A stretch of DNA of 45,660 bases, taken from contig DASYRG010000044.1 in the NCBI GenBank assembly GCA_036004665.1, positions 1 to 45,660 on the forward strand. The letters run 5' to 3'. Position 1 is the first letter of the stretch, and each line of letters opens with the position of its first letter. Positions 15,673 through 24,187 of the stretch are shown here, in pieces. This DNA is from JACQGZ01 sp036004665. GTDB lineage: Bacteria; Sysuimicrobiota; Sysuimicrobiia; Sysuimicrobiales; Humicultoraceae. The translations under genes were made by a program, and so were the position numbers. The notes under the pieces are model-generated. The model did not search any database and was not told where the DNA came from. It saw only the letters and a list, made by a program, of their open reading frames with translations.

Positions 15673-17319
15673 CTACCCAACCGTCGGCGCTTCGCGCCGG
15701 AATTCCCTGGCGGCCCGCCGCAGTGCCGCTCCGACGAAGGCCGCGTAGAGAGGGTGTGGGCGAGTGGGCCGTGAGCGGTACTCGGCGTGGAACTGTGTGC
15801 CCACGAACCAGGGATGGTCCGCCAGTTCGATGATCTCCGCCAGCTGCTTCTCCGGGTACACGCCGGTCACGCGCATCCCGGCGGCAGTGAGGGTCGTGAG
15901 GTAGGCGTTGTTCAGTTCGTAGCGGTGACGGTGCCGCTCGGCGACCTCAGGAACCGCATACGCCTCGGCGGCCAGGCTGTCGGGGGTCAGGCGGCAGGGG
16001 TAAAGGCCCAGCCGCATCGTTCCCCCTTTCTCGGTGACCGCCTGTTGCTCGGGCAGCAGGGCGATCACGGGATGCGGCGTGTCGGGGTCCACCTCCGTGG
16101 TGTTGGCGCCGGCTAGGCCGCAGACGTGACGGGCAAACTCGACGACGGCCCACTGCATCCCGTAGCAGATCCCCAAGAAGGGCACCCTGCCCTCGCGGGC
16201 GAAGCGGATGGCCTTCACCTTCCCCTCGACGCCGCGGGCACCGAACCCGGGGCAGACGGCGATTCCGTCAAAGCCGGAGAGGTGCGCGTCCACCTCCTCC
16301 TGCGTCAACCGTTCCAGTTCCTCGCTGTCGACTTTGGTGACCTGGACGCGGGCACGGTGGGCGATGCCGCCGTGGCGCAGCGCTTCCACGATGCTGACGT
16401 AGGTGTCGGCCACGCCCACGTACTTCCCGACCAGAGCGATGCGGACCGTGGTGGCGGGTGCTTGCAGCCGCTCGACGATCTCCCGCCACTCGGCGAGGTC
16501 GGGCGGGGGCACCCGGAGGCCGAGCCGCTGGACGATCGCCTCCCCCAGCCCCTCCCGCTCCAGCATCAGCGGCACCTCGTAGATGTTCTCCGCGTCGAGC
16601 GCCTGGATGATCCGCGCCGCCGGGACGTCGGTGAACAAGGCAAGCTTCTCCTTCACTCCTGCGAGGAGCGGCCGCTCCGTCCGGCAGACCAGCACGTCGG
16701 GCTGGATCCCGATCCCCCGCAGCGCGTTGACGCTGTGCTGCGTGGGTTTGGTCTTCAGCTCTCCCGCCTGCGGCATGTAGGGGATCAGCGAAACGTGCAC
16801 GTAGCAGACGCTGCCCTCCCCGGCGGTGTGCTTGAACTGGCGGATCGCCTCGAGGAAAGGCAGCCCCTCGATGTCGCCGACCGTCCCACCCACTTCCACG
16901 ATCACCACATCCGCGGCCGCGGCGATGCCCAGGCGGAGGATTTCGTCCTTGATCTCATTGGTGACGTGCGGGATCACCTGGACCGTGCCGCCGAGGTAGT
17001 CGCCGCGCCGCTCCCGGGTGATCACCGCCAGGTAGATCTTGCCGGTGGTGGTGTTGTTGGCCTTGCTCAGGTTCTCATCGATGAAGCGTTCGTAGTGGCC
17101 CAGGTCCATGTCGGTCTCGCCACCGTCGTCGGTGACGAAGACCTCGCCGTGCTGGTGGGGGTTCATCGTGCCGGCATCGACGTTGACGTACGGGTCGAAC
17201 TTGAGGAGGGTGACGGCCAGACCGCGGGCTTTGAGGAGACGTCCGATGGAGGCGGCGGTGATTCCCTTCCCCAATGCCGAGGCCACACCGCCGGTGACGA
17301 AGATGAATTTGGTCACCAC
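15673..17319 (-). CDS. pyrG: CTP synthase
   Basis: A CTP synthase of about 548 residues that aminates UTP to CTP using glutamine and ATP. The N-terminal synthase domain starts VTKFIFVTGGVASALGKGI and has FDPYVNVDAGTMNPHQHGEV and DDGGETDMDLGHYERF. The C-terminal glutamine amidotransferase domain shows FLGICYGMQWAVVEFAR, with the nucleophilic Cys of GICYGMQ, and ends with GTQFHAEYRSRP carrying the catalytic His and Glu. A start at GTG 17319 (AGGTG 9 nt upstream) or GTG 17316 gives the family N-terminus. Two long hairpins occupy the 230 nt between nadK and this gene, the nearer one about 42 nt upstream of the start. Confidence 0.97.
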   Translation of the reverse strand: MVTKFIFVTGGVASALGKGITAASIGRLLKARGLAVTLLKFDPYVNVDAGTMNPHQHGEVFVTDDGGETDMDLGHYERFIDENLSKANNTTTGKIYLAVITRERRGDYLGGTVQVIPHVTNEIKDEILRLGIAAAADVVIVEVGGTVGDIEGLPFLEAIRQFKHTAGEGSVCYVHVSLIPYMPQAGELKTKPTQHSVNALRGIGIQPDVLVCRTERPLLAGVKEKLALFTDVPAARIIQALDAENIYEVPLMLEREGLGEAIVQRLGLRVPPPDLAEWREIVERLQAPATTVRIALVGKYVGVADTYVSIVEALRHGGIAHRARVQVTKVDSEELERLTQEEVDAHLSGFDGIAVCPGFGARGVEGKVKAIRFAREGRVPFLGICYGMQWAVVEFARHVCGLAGANTTEVDPDTPHPVIALLPEQQAVTEKGGTMRLGLYPCRLTPDSLAAEAYAVPEVAERHRHRYELNNAYLTTLTAAGMRVTGVYPEKQLAEIIELADHPWFVGTQFHAEYRSRPTRPHPLYAAFVGAALRRAAREFRREAPTVG

Positions 17320-17360
17320 ATACTTATACACCTGGCGGCGACGGCCGGGCAAGGTAAGTT

Positions 17361-17433
17361 CAGGGCTGAGACATGCACCTTCCAAAACCGAAGTACTGGA
17401 TCACGGTTTTGGAAGGTGCATGTCTCAGCCTTG
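17361..17433 (+). repeat. Long-hairpin family copy h1 (pair with h2)
   Basis: A perfect 27-bp stem (17364-17390 with 17404-17430), extended to 30 pairs with one G-U, around a 13-nt loop AAGTACTGGATCA. The loop is closed by AAAACCG and CGGTTTT. The outer end begins GGCTGAG and closes CTCAGCC. It lies upstream of pyrG in antisense orientation relative to that gene and faces h2 across about 40 nt. No T-run follows on either side. Confidence 0.9.
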
Positions 17434-17473
17434 GGTGTCATTCCCGCTCAGGACCGGCTGGGAGTGCGTGGAT

Positions 17474-17550
17474 ATAAGGCTGAAGGCGGGACCCGACAGA
17501 AACCGTGAGCTTGGAGTTCGGTTTCTGGAGGGTCCCGCCTTCAGCCTTAT
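17474..17550 (-). repeat. Long-hairpin family copy h2 (pair with h1)
   Basis: The outer stem is a perfect 21 bp (17474-17494 with 17530-17550), then a tandem G-A/A-G internal loop, then an inner stem containing AGAAACCG and CGGTTTCT. The 13-nt loop reads on the minus strand AACTCCAAGCTCA. The stem ends 1 nt from the nadK stop codon, so it would form the immediate 3' end of a nadK transcript. Confidence 0.9.
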
Positions 17551-17551
17551 T

Positions 17552-18424
17552 TCAACGCGCTTCTGGCTCCCCCCAGGCCAGCCGCGCCCGGAGGATGCCG
17601 TAGAAGGAAGGCGGCGCGAGGCGGATCAGTTTGGTGGTGGCCGCGGCGCGCTGCACCACCACCCGGTCTCCCGCCTCGATCGGGTAGCCGACCTGGCCGT
17701 CGACGGTGAGGCGGCCCTCCTGCCCCGCGGCCAGTTCGATCGTCACGCGCGCGTCCCGCCCCACCACCACCGCCCGCGCGTTGAAAGTGTGGGGGCTGAT
17801 CGGCGTAATCACGATCAGTTCCACGCTGGGGTGGACGATTGGACCGCCCGCGGAGAGGGAATAGGCGGTCGAGCCGGTGGGCGTCGCGACGACGAGACCG
17901 TCTGCCAGATAGCGGGCCAGCAGCTCTCCGTCCACCGAAGCGACCAGCCGGAGCACCCGGGCGACTCCGCTCTTGCCCACGACGACGTCGTTGAGGGCGA
18001 CGAAGGAGTCGAGCTCCATCCCCTCGCGCTCCACTTGCGCCTGGAGCATCATCCGCACTTCCACCTGATAGTCTTCCCGCGCGATGCGGCCGGCGATCCC
18101 CGCGAGGTCTTCCAGGTTGACCTCCGCGAGAAATCCGAACCCGCCCACTCGCACCCCCAGCAGCGGGATCCGTCCGGCAGCCACCCGGGCCCCATGCAGG
18201 ATGGTCCCGTCGCCTCCCAGCACGACCAGGAGCTCTGCCTGCTCCCCCAGGAGGGTGTCCGGCACGGCCATCGACTCGGCGCCGATGAGCGCGGCCCCCT
18301 CCTCGTTCACGAGCAGCCGTGTCCCCGCATCGCTCAGCGCCCGGACCGCCTCCCGCGCCAGCTCCGGCCCGCCGGGGTAGGCGTTGAGCTTCGGGCCATT
18401 GATCAGGATCCCGACCGCCCTCAC
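17552..18424 (-). CDS. nadK: NAD kinase
   Basis: A 290-residue ATP-NAD kinase that makes NADP. The hallmark GGDGT is in LLVVLGGDGTILHGAR near residue 70, followed by PLLGVRVGGFGFLAEV, the conserved NDVVV segment near 145 and ATPTGSTAYSLSAGGPIVHP near 180. The C-terminal region is complete. The GTG start overlaps the tlyA stop by 4 nt (GTGA), a pairing seen in many bacteria. The stop is followed after 1 nt by hairpin h2. Confidence 0.97.
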   Translation of the reverse strand: MRAVGILINGPKLNAYPGGPELAREAVRALSDAGTRLLVNEEGAALIGAESMAVPDTLLGEQAELLVVLGGDGTILHGARVAAGRIPLLGVRVGGFGFLAEVNLEDLAGIAGRIAREDYQVEVRMMLQAQVEREGMELDSFVALNDVVVGKSGVARVLRLVASVDGELLARYLADGLVVATPTGSTAYSLSAGGPIVHPSVELIVITPISPHTFNARAVVVGRDARVTIELAAGQEGRLTVDGQVGYPIEAGDRVVVQRAAATTKLIRLAPPSFYGILRARLAWGEPEAR

Positions 18425-19227
18425 CCGTGCGCCTCCGCGAGGGCCGCCTCAATCATCGCCTCGATTTCGCCAGACCGACCCGGCGCCGGCGGCGTCAGGC
18501 GGATCCAAAGGAAGAATTCGCGGTTTCCCTTGGGTCCCGCCAGGGGTGAGGCGGTGAGGCCGGCGACGCGCCATCCGTGATCGCCGACCCAGGCGGCCAG
18601 CCGGCGCAGGACATCGCGGTGCACCTCCGCGCTCCGCACAACCCCCCCGCGCACCCGGGCCCGCCCCGCCTCGAACTGGGGCTTCACCAGGGCAAGGATC
18701 GTCCCGTCCGAGCGCAGCCGCGCGGCCACGGCGGGGAGCACACGGGTCAGCGAGATGAAGGAGACGTCGACGGTCGCCAGGTCGATGAGTTCGGGAACCT
18801 CGGCGTCGGTGAGACGCGCCGCGTGCGTGCGCTCCCGCACCATCACCCGGGGGTCGCGCCGGAGTCGCCAGTGCAGTTGCCCCGTGCCTATGTCCACCGC
18901 ATAGACTCGGGCCGCCCCCGCCTGCAGGAGGGCGTCGGTGAATCCGCCGGTGGAGGACCCGACGTCGAGGGCGATGAGGCCCTCCGAGCTGATGCGAAAG
19001 GTCGCCAGGGCGTGGGACAGTTTGATGCCGCCGCGGCTGACGTAGAGAGGACGCCGGCGCTCGAGGGTCAGCGTGGCGGCGCTGGAGATGCGGGCGCCCG
19101 GCGTGTCGACTGCCCGTCCGTCCACCCGCACCTCCCCGGCCATCACCGCCGCACGGGCCTGCTCGCGGCTGGGGAGAAGACCCCGCTCAACCAGGAGCAC
19201 GTCGAGCCGCTCACGCGTCGGGCTCAC
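18421..19227 (-). CDS. tlyA: TlyA-type rRNA 2'-O-methyltransferase
   Basis: A 268-residue protein with an N-terminal S4 RNA-binding domain (RLDVLLVERGLLPSREQARA, then VRVDGRAVDTPG) and a FtsJ-like SAM-binding methyltransferase domain (ALDVGSSTGGFTDALLQAGA near residue 86, DVSFISLTRVLPA near 150, LALVKPQFEAGR near 180). The family methylates cytidines in 16S and 23S rRNA, although it was once annotated as a hemolysin. The GTG at 19227-19225 overlaps the ispA stop (GTGA) and gives the normal length; the frame remains open seven codons upstream. Confidence 0.93.
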   Translation of the reverse strand: MSPTRERLDVLLVERGLLPSREQARAAVMAGEVRVDGRAVDTPGARISSAATLTLERRRPLYVSRGGIKLSHALATFRISSEGLIALDVGSSTGGFTDALLQAGAARVYAVDIGTGQLHWRLRRDPRVMVRERTHAARLTDAEVPELIDLATVDVSFISLTRVLPAVAARLRSDGTILALVKPQFEAGRARVRGGVVRSAEVHRDVLRRLAAWVGDHGWRVAGLTASPLAGPKGNREFFLWIRLTPPAPGRSGEIEAMIEAALAEAHG

Positions 19228-20159
19228 GCCTCGCGGCGGAGGAGCCACCAGGCCACCTCAGCAAGCCGCCGACCATCCGACCCCAGCGGGGTGAGGGCTG
19301 CGACGGCCTCCTCGGTCAGGACCTCTGCCATCTCCCGGGAACGGCGGAGCCCCCACACCGCGGGGAACGTGAGTTTCGCGCGCTGCGCGTCCTGCTGCAC
19401 CCCTTTGCCCATCCGGGCGGCCTCCCCGACCTCATCGAGGATGTCGTCGACGATCTGAAAGGCCAGGCCGACACGAGCGCCGTAGTCGCTGAGGGCCGCC
19501 AGGACGCCGTCGGAGACGCCGCTGAGGACAGCTCCCGCGCGCACGGAGGCGCGGATCAGCGCGCCGGTCTTGCGGACGTGGATGTCGCGCACGGCGTCTT
19601 CCAACCCCGCCGGCCAGGAGGGGATGATGGGCAGGTGTGGCCGCCGCTCACCCAGCAGGTCGAGGACCTGCCCTCCCACCATCCCTTCCGTGCCGATGGC
19701 GGCCGCGATCTCTCCAACCACCTGCACCACCGCCGCCCGAGGCACCGGGGCCGGCGTGCGCGCCAGCAGGTCAAAGGCCAGGGCGGAGAGGGCGTCGCCG
19801 GCCAGCACGGCCACGGCGTCTCCGAAGACGACGTGACAGGTGGGGCGGCCGCGGCGCGTTGCCGAGTCGTCCATCGAGGGCAGATCGTCGTGGATCAGCG
19901 AATAGGTATGGATCAGCTCCACTGCGCAGGCGGCCGGTAGGACAGGGGAGAGCGTGCCCCCCGATGCCTCTGCCGCGGCGAGGACGAGCAGCGGCCGCAG
20001 CCGCTTGCCTCCGGCAAACACGCTGTAGCGCATCGCCTCGTGGACCACGCTGGGAAACGCGTCCGGGGGCGGGAGCAGCGCATCCAGCGCCGCCTCGACC
20101 TGAGGGGTGCGGGCCGCGAGGAACGAGGCCAGCCCCTCCTCCGCGGTCGCCTCAGGCAA
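19224..20159 (-). CDS. ispA: Short-chain polyprenyl diphosphate synthase (farnesyl/geranylgeranyl type)
   Basis: A 311-residue trans-isoprenyl diphosphate synthase that condenses IPP with allylic diphosphates. Key motifs are GGKRLRPLLVLAAAE near residue 50, the first aspartate-rich motif in HDDLPSMDD near 90 with RRGRPTCH after it, RKTGALIRASVRAG near 200 and the second aspartate-rich motif VDDILDEVG near 240. Product length is not certain: the layout is that of bacterial FPP synthases, but GGPP synthases look similar. The apparent start is TTG at 20159-20157, inside the 3' end of the acylphosphatase gene (8 nt overlap). Confidence 0.93.
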   Translation of the reverse strand: MPEATAEEGLASFLAARTPQVEAALDALLPPPDAFPSVVHEAMRYSVFAGGKRLRPLLVLAAAEASGGTLSPVLPAACAVELIHTYSLIHDDLPSMDDSATRRGRPTCHVVFGDAVAVLAGDALSALAFDLLARTPAPVPRAAVVQVVGEIAAAIGTEGMVGGQVLDLLGERRPHLPIIPSWPAGLEDAVRDIHVRKTGALIRASVRAGAVLSGVSDGVLAALSDYGARVGLAFQIVDDILDEVGEAARMGKGVQQDAQRAKLTFPAVWGLRRSREMAEVLTEEAVAALTPLGSDGRRLAEVAWWLLRREA

Positions 20160-20466
20160 TGCGGAAGACCTCCTCGCCGCGCGGTGGCAGCGACACGGAG
20201 TCGATACGGCGCACGACCGAACCGGCCGGGCCGCGCCGCAGGCGGTGAAGAAATGCCTCTACGGCCGACGGCGTCCCCTCCGCTTCGGCTTCTACCCGCC
20301 CGTCGGGCAGATTCCGCACAAACCCGCCCACCCCGAGGGCCTGGGCCTGCCTGACCGTGTAGAACCTGAACCCGACGCCCTGCACTCGCCCTTCCAGCAG
20401 AACCCTGCGGCGCACCCGCGTTCCGCTCTCGGAGGCGTGGGCACCCGCTCCCTCACCCGCGCTCAT
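20152..20466 (-). CDS. acyP: Acylphosphatase
   Basis: A 104-residue acylphosphatase that hydrolyses acyl phosphates. The motif GRVQGVGFRFYTVRQA has the phosphate-binding Arg in VGFR, and GVGGFVRNLPDGRVEAEAEG carries the catalytic Asn in FVRN. About 18 extra residues precede the core domain, so a later start is possible, but the ATG overlaps the nusB stop by four bases (ATGA) and is preferred. Confidence 0.94.
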   Translation of the reverse strand: MSAGEGAGAHASESGTRVRRRVLLEGRVQGVGFRFYTVRQAQALGVGGFVRNLPDGRVEAEAEGTPSAVEAFLHRLRRGPAGSVVRRIDSVSLPPRGEEVFRIA

Positions 20467-20915
20467 GCGCGCGATCCTTCGCGGCGCCTCCGGGCCTCCG
20501 GCCCATCGGTGGCGGTACCCTGCGAGACCGTACGGGTGACGGCGCCCAGCACGCCGTTGACGAAGCGGGCTGAGGCTTCACCGCCGTAGCGTTTCCCCAG
20601 TTCGACCGCCTCACTGATGACGATCGGTGCCGGGATGTCCCCCTGCTGCAATTCGTGCACCCCCAGGCGCAGGATGATCCGGTCCACCGTGGAAAGCCGC
20701 TCGAGGCGCCATCCCCGCAGGTGAGGGCGGATCGCCCGGTCGAGAGCGCGCCGCCGCTCGGCGACCGCTCCGACGAGGGCAACGATGAAGGGCCACTCCT
20801 CCCGTGGTCGTTGCGCGCGGATCTGCTCCAGGACCTCCTCCACGGGGAAGCGACCGACCTCTGCCTGATAGAGGATCTGGAGGGCGAGACCGCGGGCCCG
20901 ACGGCGGCGATTCAT
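20463..20915 (-). CDS. nusB: Transcription antitermination factor NusB
   Basis: A 150-residue NusB, the all-helical partner of NusE/S10 in rRNA antitermination. Typical segments are RRRARGLALQILYQAEVG at the start, LSTVDRIILRLGVHELQQG near residue 75 and PIVISEAVELGKRYGGEAS near 100, followed by ARFVNGVLGAV. The C-terminal 20 residues are a basic extension. It lies 30 nt after efp, a common efp-nusB pairing. Confidence 0.95.
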   Translation of the reverse strand: MNRRRRARGLALQILYQAEVGRFPVEEVLEQIRAQRPREEWPFIVALVGAVAERRRALDRAIRPHLRGWRLERLSTVDRIILRLGVHELQQGDIPAPIVISEAVELGKRYGGEASARFVNGVLGAVTRTVSQGTATDGPEARRRREGSRA

Positions 20916-20945
20916 CTCAGCGGCGCGGCCCGTTCCGAAGGCAGG

Positions 20946-21506
20946 CTACTTCACCCGTTCCAGGTAGACCCCGCTGCGGGTGTCGACGCGGACACGGTCA
21001 CCCTGCTGGACGAAGAACGGCACCGTCACAACCGCGCCCGTCTCCAGCCGCGCCGGCTTGCCTCCGCCGGCCACGGTGTCCCCGCGCACGCCCGGGGCCG
21101 TCTCGGTGACCTGCAGCTCCACCGCGTTGGGAAGCTCCAGCGCGATCGGCCGCCCTTCGTGGAAGACAACGGTGGCGTCGCTATTCTCCTTCAAGTAGAG
21201 GGCTCCGTCGCCGACCAGGCCTGGATCGAGCGGAAGTTGGTCGTAGTTCTCCTGGTCCATGAAAACGTAGTGGGCTCCGTCGCGGTACAGGTACTGCATC
21301 CGACGCCGTTCCAGGTAGGCCTGCGGGAAGCGTTCCTCTGGCATGAAGGTGCGCTCCGTGATGGCGCCGGTGCGCAGGCTGCGCACGCGGGCGCGCACCA
21401 CGGCGGTGCCCCGGCCGCGCTTGTTGTGTTGGAACTCGACGACCGCGTAGAGATCGCCGTCCATCTCGACGACCATGCCCGGCCGGAAGTCACCCGCTGA
21501 AATCAT
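20946..21506 (-). CDS. efp: Elongation factor P
   Basis: A 186-residue EF-P that relieves ribosome stalling at polyproline. The N-terminal KOW-like domain begins MISAGDFRPGMVVEMDGDLY and the C-terminal OB domains contain LPNAVELQVTETAPGVRGDT and GAVVTVPFFVQQGDRVRVDT. The tip loop reads HNKRGRGTAVVRARVR, with Arg at position 32 where other families carry the modified Lys or the rhamnosylated Arg, and without the usual Pro before the Gly. Polyproline stretches in the nearby PilP-like protein are natural clients. No modification enzyme gene is visible in the window. Confidence 0.95.
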   Translation of the reverse strand: MISAGDFRPGMVVEMDGDLYAVVEFQHNKRGRGTAVVRARVRSLRTGAITERTFMPEERFPQAYLERRRMQYLYRDGAHYVFMDQENYDQLPLDPGLVGDGALYLKENSDATVVFHEGRPIALELPNAVELQVTETAPGVRGDTVAGGGKPARLETGAVVTVPFFVQQGDRVRVDTRSGVYLERVK

Positions 21507-21524
21507 CGCTCCGCGTCCATCCTC

Positions 21525-22604
21525 CTACAGTTCGAGCAGATCCCGCGATAGCGTCCCCAGCCGGCGCGGGCCGTCCTCGTGGAGCACGACCAGATCCTCG
21601 ATCCGCACTCCGCCCCATCCGGAGCGGTAGACTCCCGGCTCGATCGTGACGACGGCCTCCGGAGGCAGGACCGCCTCCTCGCGCGGAGAGAGCGTGGGAC
21701 CCTCGTGCACCGCCAGGCCCACGCCGTGCCCGAGGCCGTGGCCAAACGCCTCCTCGTATCCCGCCGCGGCGATCCGCTCCCGCGCCAGCGCGTCCGCCGC
21801 TCTCCCGGTCATCCCGGGCCGGATCCCCGCCTCAGCCGCCTCGAGCGCGTCCCGTACCAGCGCATAGACCGTCCGCTGCTCGGCCGACGCCGGCCCCAGG
21901 ACGAGGGTCCGTGCACAGTCAGAATGATAGCCGCCGACCACCGCACCAAAATCGAATGTGACGAAGTCCCCGCGCTGCAGACGCCGCTCGGAGGCGCGCC
22001 CGTGCGGAAGCGCCGAGCGGGGACCCGACGCCACGATCGTTTCGAAGGCGGCGCGCTCCGCGCCGCCGCGACGCATCTGGTACTCCAGCTCCGCGGCGAG
22101 CTCATTCTCGCGCACGCCGGGCCGCACCTGGGGGAGGATCTCCGTGAAGGCCCGGTCGGCGATCTGGGCCGCGCGGCGGATCAAGTCCACTTCGGCGGGA
22201 TCCTTCCGCCAGCGCAGCCGGTCGAGGCCATCGAGGGCGACGAGTTCGCGGCCGGGGGCCTCGAGTTTGCGCCACTGCCCCACGGTAACCACATCGGCCT
22301 CCAGCCCAACCCGGGCCGCCGCCGCGTCGCTCAAGACCGCGCCCAACCCCTCCAGCAGGTTGCCGGCCCGCAGGACGGTCCACCCTGGCGCCTCAACCCC
22401 CGCCTGCTCCACATAGCGAAAATCGACCAACAGCAGCGCCCGCGTGGGAGCCAGGACGGCGATGCCCGCCGAGCCCGAAAATCCGGTCAGGTAGGTGCGG
22501 TTCTCCCCTTTCAGCACCACCAGCGCATCGAGGCGCTCGTCGGTGAGGCGCCGGCGGGCTCGCTCCAGCCGTTCCACCTTCGGGATCTGCAGCGTCGTGG
22601 ACAT
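21525..22604 (-). CDS. pepQ: Xaa-Pro aminopeptidase / M24 family metallopeptidase
   Basis: A 359-residue M24B peptidase that removes residues adjacent to proline. The N-terminal creatinase-like domain includes NRTYLTGFSGSAGIAVL. The catalytic pita-bread domain has the five expected metal ligands in FVTFDFGAVV (Asp), GYHSDCARTL (Asp), GHGLGHGVGLAVHEGP (His), VTIEPGVY (Glu) and VRIEDLVVL (Glu). Aminopeptidase P versus prolidase activity cannot be separated by sequence alone. It heads the efp-nusB run, ending 18 nt before efp. Hairpin h3 begins 20 nt upstream of its start codon. Confidence 0.93.
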   Translation of the reverse strand: MSTTLQIPKVERLERARRRLTDERLDALVVLKGENRTYLTGFSGSAGIAVLAPTRALLLVDFRYVEQAGVEAPGWTVLRAGNLLEGLGAVLSDAAAARVGLEADVVTVGQWRKLEAPGRELVALDGLDRLRWRKDPAEVDLIRRAAQIADRAFTEILPQVRPGVRENELAAELEYQMRRGGAERAAFETIVASGPRSALPHGRASERRLQRGDFVTFDFGAVVGGYHSDCARTLVLGPASAEQRTVYALVRDALEAAEAGIRPGMTGRAADALARERIAAAGYEEAFGHGLGHGVGLAVHEGPTLSPREEAVLPPEAVVTIEPGVYRSGWGGVRIEDLVVLHEDGPRRLGTLSRDLLEL

Positions 22605-22623
22605 CCGTGGTGATGATAACGCA

Positions 22624-22700
22624 TGAGGACTGTGGACCGCACCCTCCGCAAACCGAAGGACGGGATCACGGTTTCCGTCGGGCGCGGTCCACAGCCTTCA
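22624..22700 (+). repeat. Long-hairpin family copy h3 (pair with h4)
   Basis: A 32-position imperfect stem (22624-22655 with 22669-22700; five mismatches) around the 13-nt loop AAGGACGGGATCA, closed by AAACCG and CGGTTT. It stands 20 nt upstream of the pepQ start, in antisense orientation to that gene, and faces h4 across about 55 nt. Confidence 0.85.
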
Positions 22701-22755
22701 GGTGGTACCCTCAAACGACGGATAGCCTCCGCGCTACTCAACCCGCACGCGGTAT

Positions 22756-22821
22756 GGCAGAGAGGCACGCCCTCCGAAACCGTATCCTGTCTTTCGGTTT
22801 CGGAGGGCGTGCCTCTCTGCC
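22756..22821 (-). repeat. Long-hairpin family copy h4 (pair with h3)
   Basis: A perfect 27-bp stem (22756-22782 with 22795-22821) around a 12-nt loop that reads AAAGACAGGATA on the minus strand, closed by GAAACCG and CGGTTTC. It begins 7 nt after the stop codon of the LolA-like gene. The plus-strand flank CCTTAACGGTTACGG is nearly repeated next to h7. Confidence 0.9.
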
Positions 22822-22828
22822 TTAACGG

Positions 22829-23680
22829 TTACGGTTTGAAAAGAGCGGGATCGATCGGGCGATTCAGGATCCAACCTGAATATTCTATGGACATGAGCGC
22901 CTCTGACCTCTGATACATGTCCACACGCAGCGGCAGATAGTACCGCTCCTCTTGGATCTGGTAGCGCATGCGCAGAACGATCGGATGGGTGCCTGCCGCC
23001 TCCAGGAACATCTCCACCGTCATCGGCAGGCCCACCCCGCCGGACATACGGCGGTGATCCTTCAGGACGACGATGCCCACGGCCCGCCCCGCCGGATCAT
23101 AGAGCTGTGCTCGTAGGGGCTCGCCTCCGCGCGGGTCGACCCAGATCGATTCCCGCGCGATCAGCACCTTCTCGATGAGCACCGGGCGGTGGAGGGCGAA
23201 ATCGTAACGCACCAGCGCCCGCCCCTCCACCGTCTGTGGCACCATCGCGACCAGCTCGTAGTTGCTGGGATCGTCGACGAAGAGGAGCTCCGAGAGAGTG
23301 AATCCGGCCCGCCCGGAGGCGGCCGGCCGGGAGGCCACTTCCGGGCCCCGCCGCTGGGTGAGCACGCGCCGGGTGCTCGGGTCGTACACCGACACCTGCT
23401 CCCCATCGAAGATGACGCGCATCCCCCGCACCGCGTTCTGGGGCGGCGCGTCGGGCGTCACGCCGACGACATCCATCCGCCACCGCGCGGGCGGGAGCGC
23501 CCAGAGGCGCATCTCCATGCGCACGCCTCCCCGCACGTAGACGGTAACCGCCACGCGACATTCAATCGTCTTTGGCTCAAAGGCGGCGATCTTTGAGATG
23601 AAGGCCGGCGGGGCGGCGGCGGCACCGGCGAAGGCAGGGAGCAGCGAGGCCCACGCCAGGACGCACAGCACCACACTCAC
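22829..23680 (-). CDS. Secreted LolA-like outer-membrane lipoprotein-sorting-type protein
   Basis: A 283-residue exported protein: N-terminal signal peptide (MSVVLCVLAWASLLPAFAGA, cleavage near AAA-PP) followed by a beta-rich domain. The order of strands, with RMEMRLWALPPARWRMDV, MRVIFDGEQVSVYDPSTRRV and SIWVDPRGGEPLRAQLYD, resembles the LolA/LppX/MucA-like half-barrel that binds lipids or lipoproteins. Sequence similarity is weak, so the family call is tentative. It is the last gene of the pilD-pilP-pilQ run; a role in delivering an envelope component or piloting the secretin is only an inference. Confidence 0.7.
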   Translation of the reverse strand: MSVVLCVLAWASLLPAFAGAAAAPPAFISKIAAFEPKTIECRVAVTVYVRGGVRMEMRLWALPPARWRMDVVGVTPDAPPQNAVRGMRVIFDGEQVSVYDPSTRRVLTQRRGPEVASRPAASGRAGFTLSELLFVDDPSNYELVAMVPQTVEGRALVRYDFALHRPVLIEKVLIARESIWVDPRGGEPLRAQLYDPAGRAVGIVVLKDHRRMSGGVGLPMTVEMFLEAAGTHPIVLRMRYQIQEERYYLPLRVDMYQRSEALMSIEYSGWILNRPIDPALFKP

Positions 23681-23721
23681 GACCCCCGCGAGCGCGGGGT
23701 GAGAGCGGGGCAGGTCAGGGG

Positions 23722-24183
23722 CTAGGGGAGTGACGGGAGCGTGTAGGGCAACCCGGCGGGGGTGGTGCGTTTGGCGATCTCGTCCATCACCTTGGCGGCC
23801 TCCTCCAGGTTGTCGGCCAGGGTGAACGCGTCGTGCAGCGCCAGGTAGGCGGGCAGGAAGTTGGCGTCCACCTGCACCGCCTGACGCAGCGACGCCGTGG
23901 CCCGCGGGAGATATCCCGAGGCGTACGGCGCTATGCCGGCGCGGGACTGTCGGTAAGCGTACAGATAGGCCACGCCCAGCCAGTAGTGCGCCCGCGCGTT
24001 GCGTGCGTTGACGCTGATGGCGGCCTGATAAGGCGCGATGGCGCGCTGGAAGTCCGCCTCGCGCGCATAGACCCGTCCCTGATCGAAGACCGGGAGGGGC
24101 TGGGCCGGGGGCTGCTGGGCGGCCGCGGCGGCCGGAAGCGCGAGGAGCACCGCGAGGGTCAGGACGGCGGCGCGGGCGGCCAC
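23722..24183 (-). CDS. Secreted TPR-repeat protein
   Basis: A 153-residue protein with a signal peptide (hydrophobic run about residues 5-20, cleavage near AAA-QQ) and two or more tetratricopeptide-like helical repeats: GRVYAREADFQRAIAPYQAA, ARNARAHYWLGVAYLYAYR and PRATASLRQAVQVDANFLPA. Such proteins often act as periplasmic assembly factors (PilF/Tgl-type pilotins) for secretins; its place 4 nt after the pilQ stop suggests this, but it lacks an evident lipobox. GTG start. Confidence 0.78.
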   Translation of the reverse strand: MAARAAVLTLAVLLALPAAAAAQQPPAQPLPVFDQGRVYAREADFQRAIAPYQAAISVNARNARAHYWLGVAYLYAYRQSRAGIAPYASGYLPRATASLRQAVQVDANFLPAYLALHDAFTLADNLEEAAKVMDEIAKRTTPAGLPYTLPSLP

Positions 24184-24187
24184 GGCG

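Noticed and set aside
16126..17508. Open frame of 460 codons on the plus strand opposite pyrG
   Set aside because: Shadow of CTP synthase; it also runs through the h1 hairpin and has no motifs of its own.
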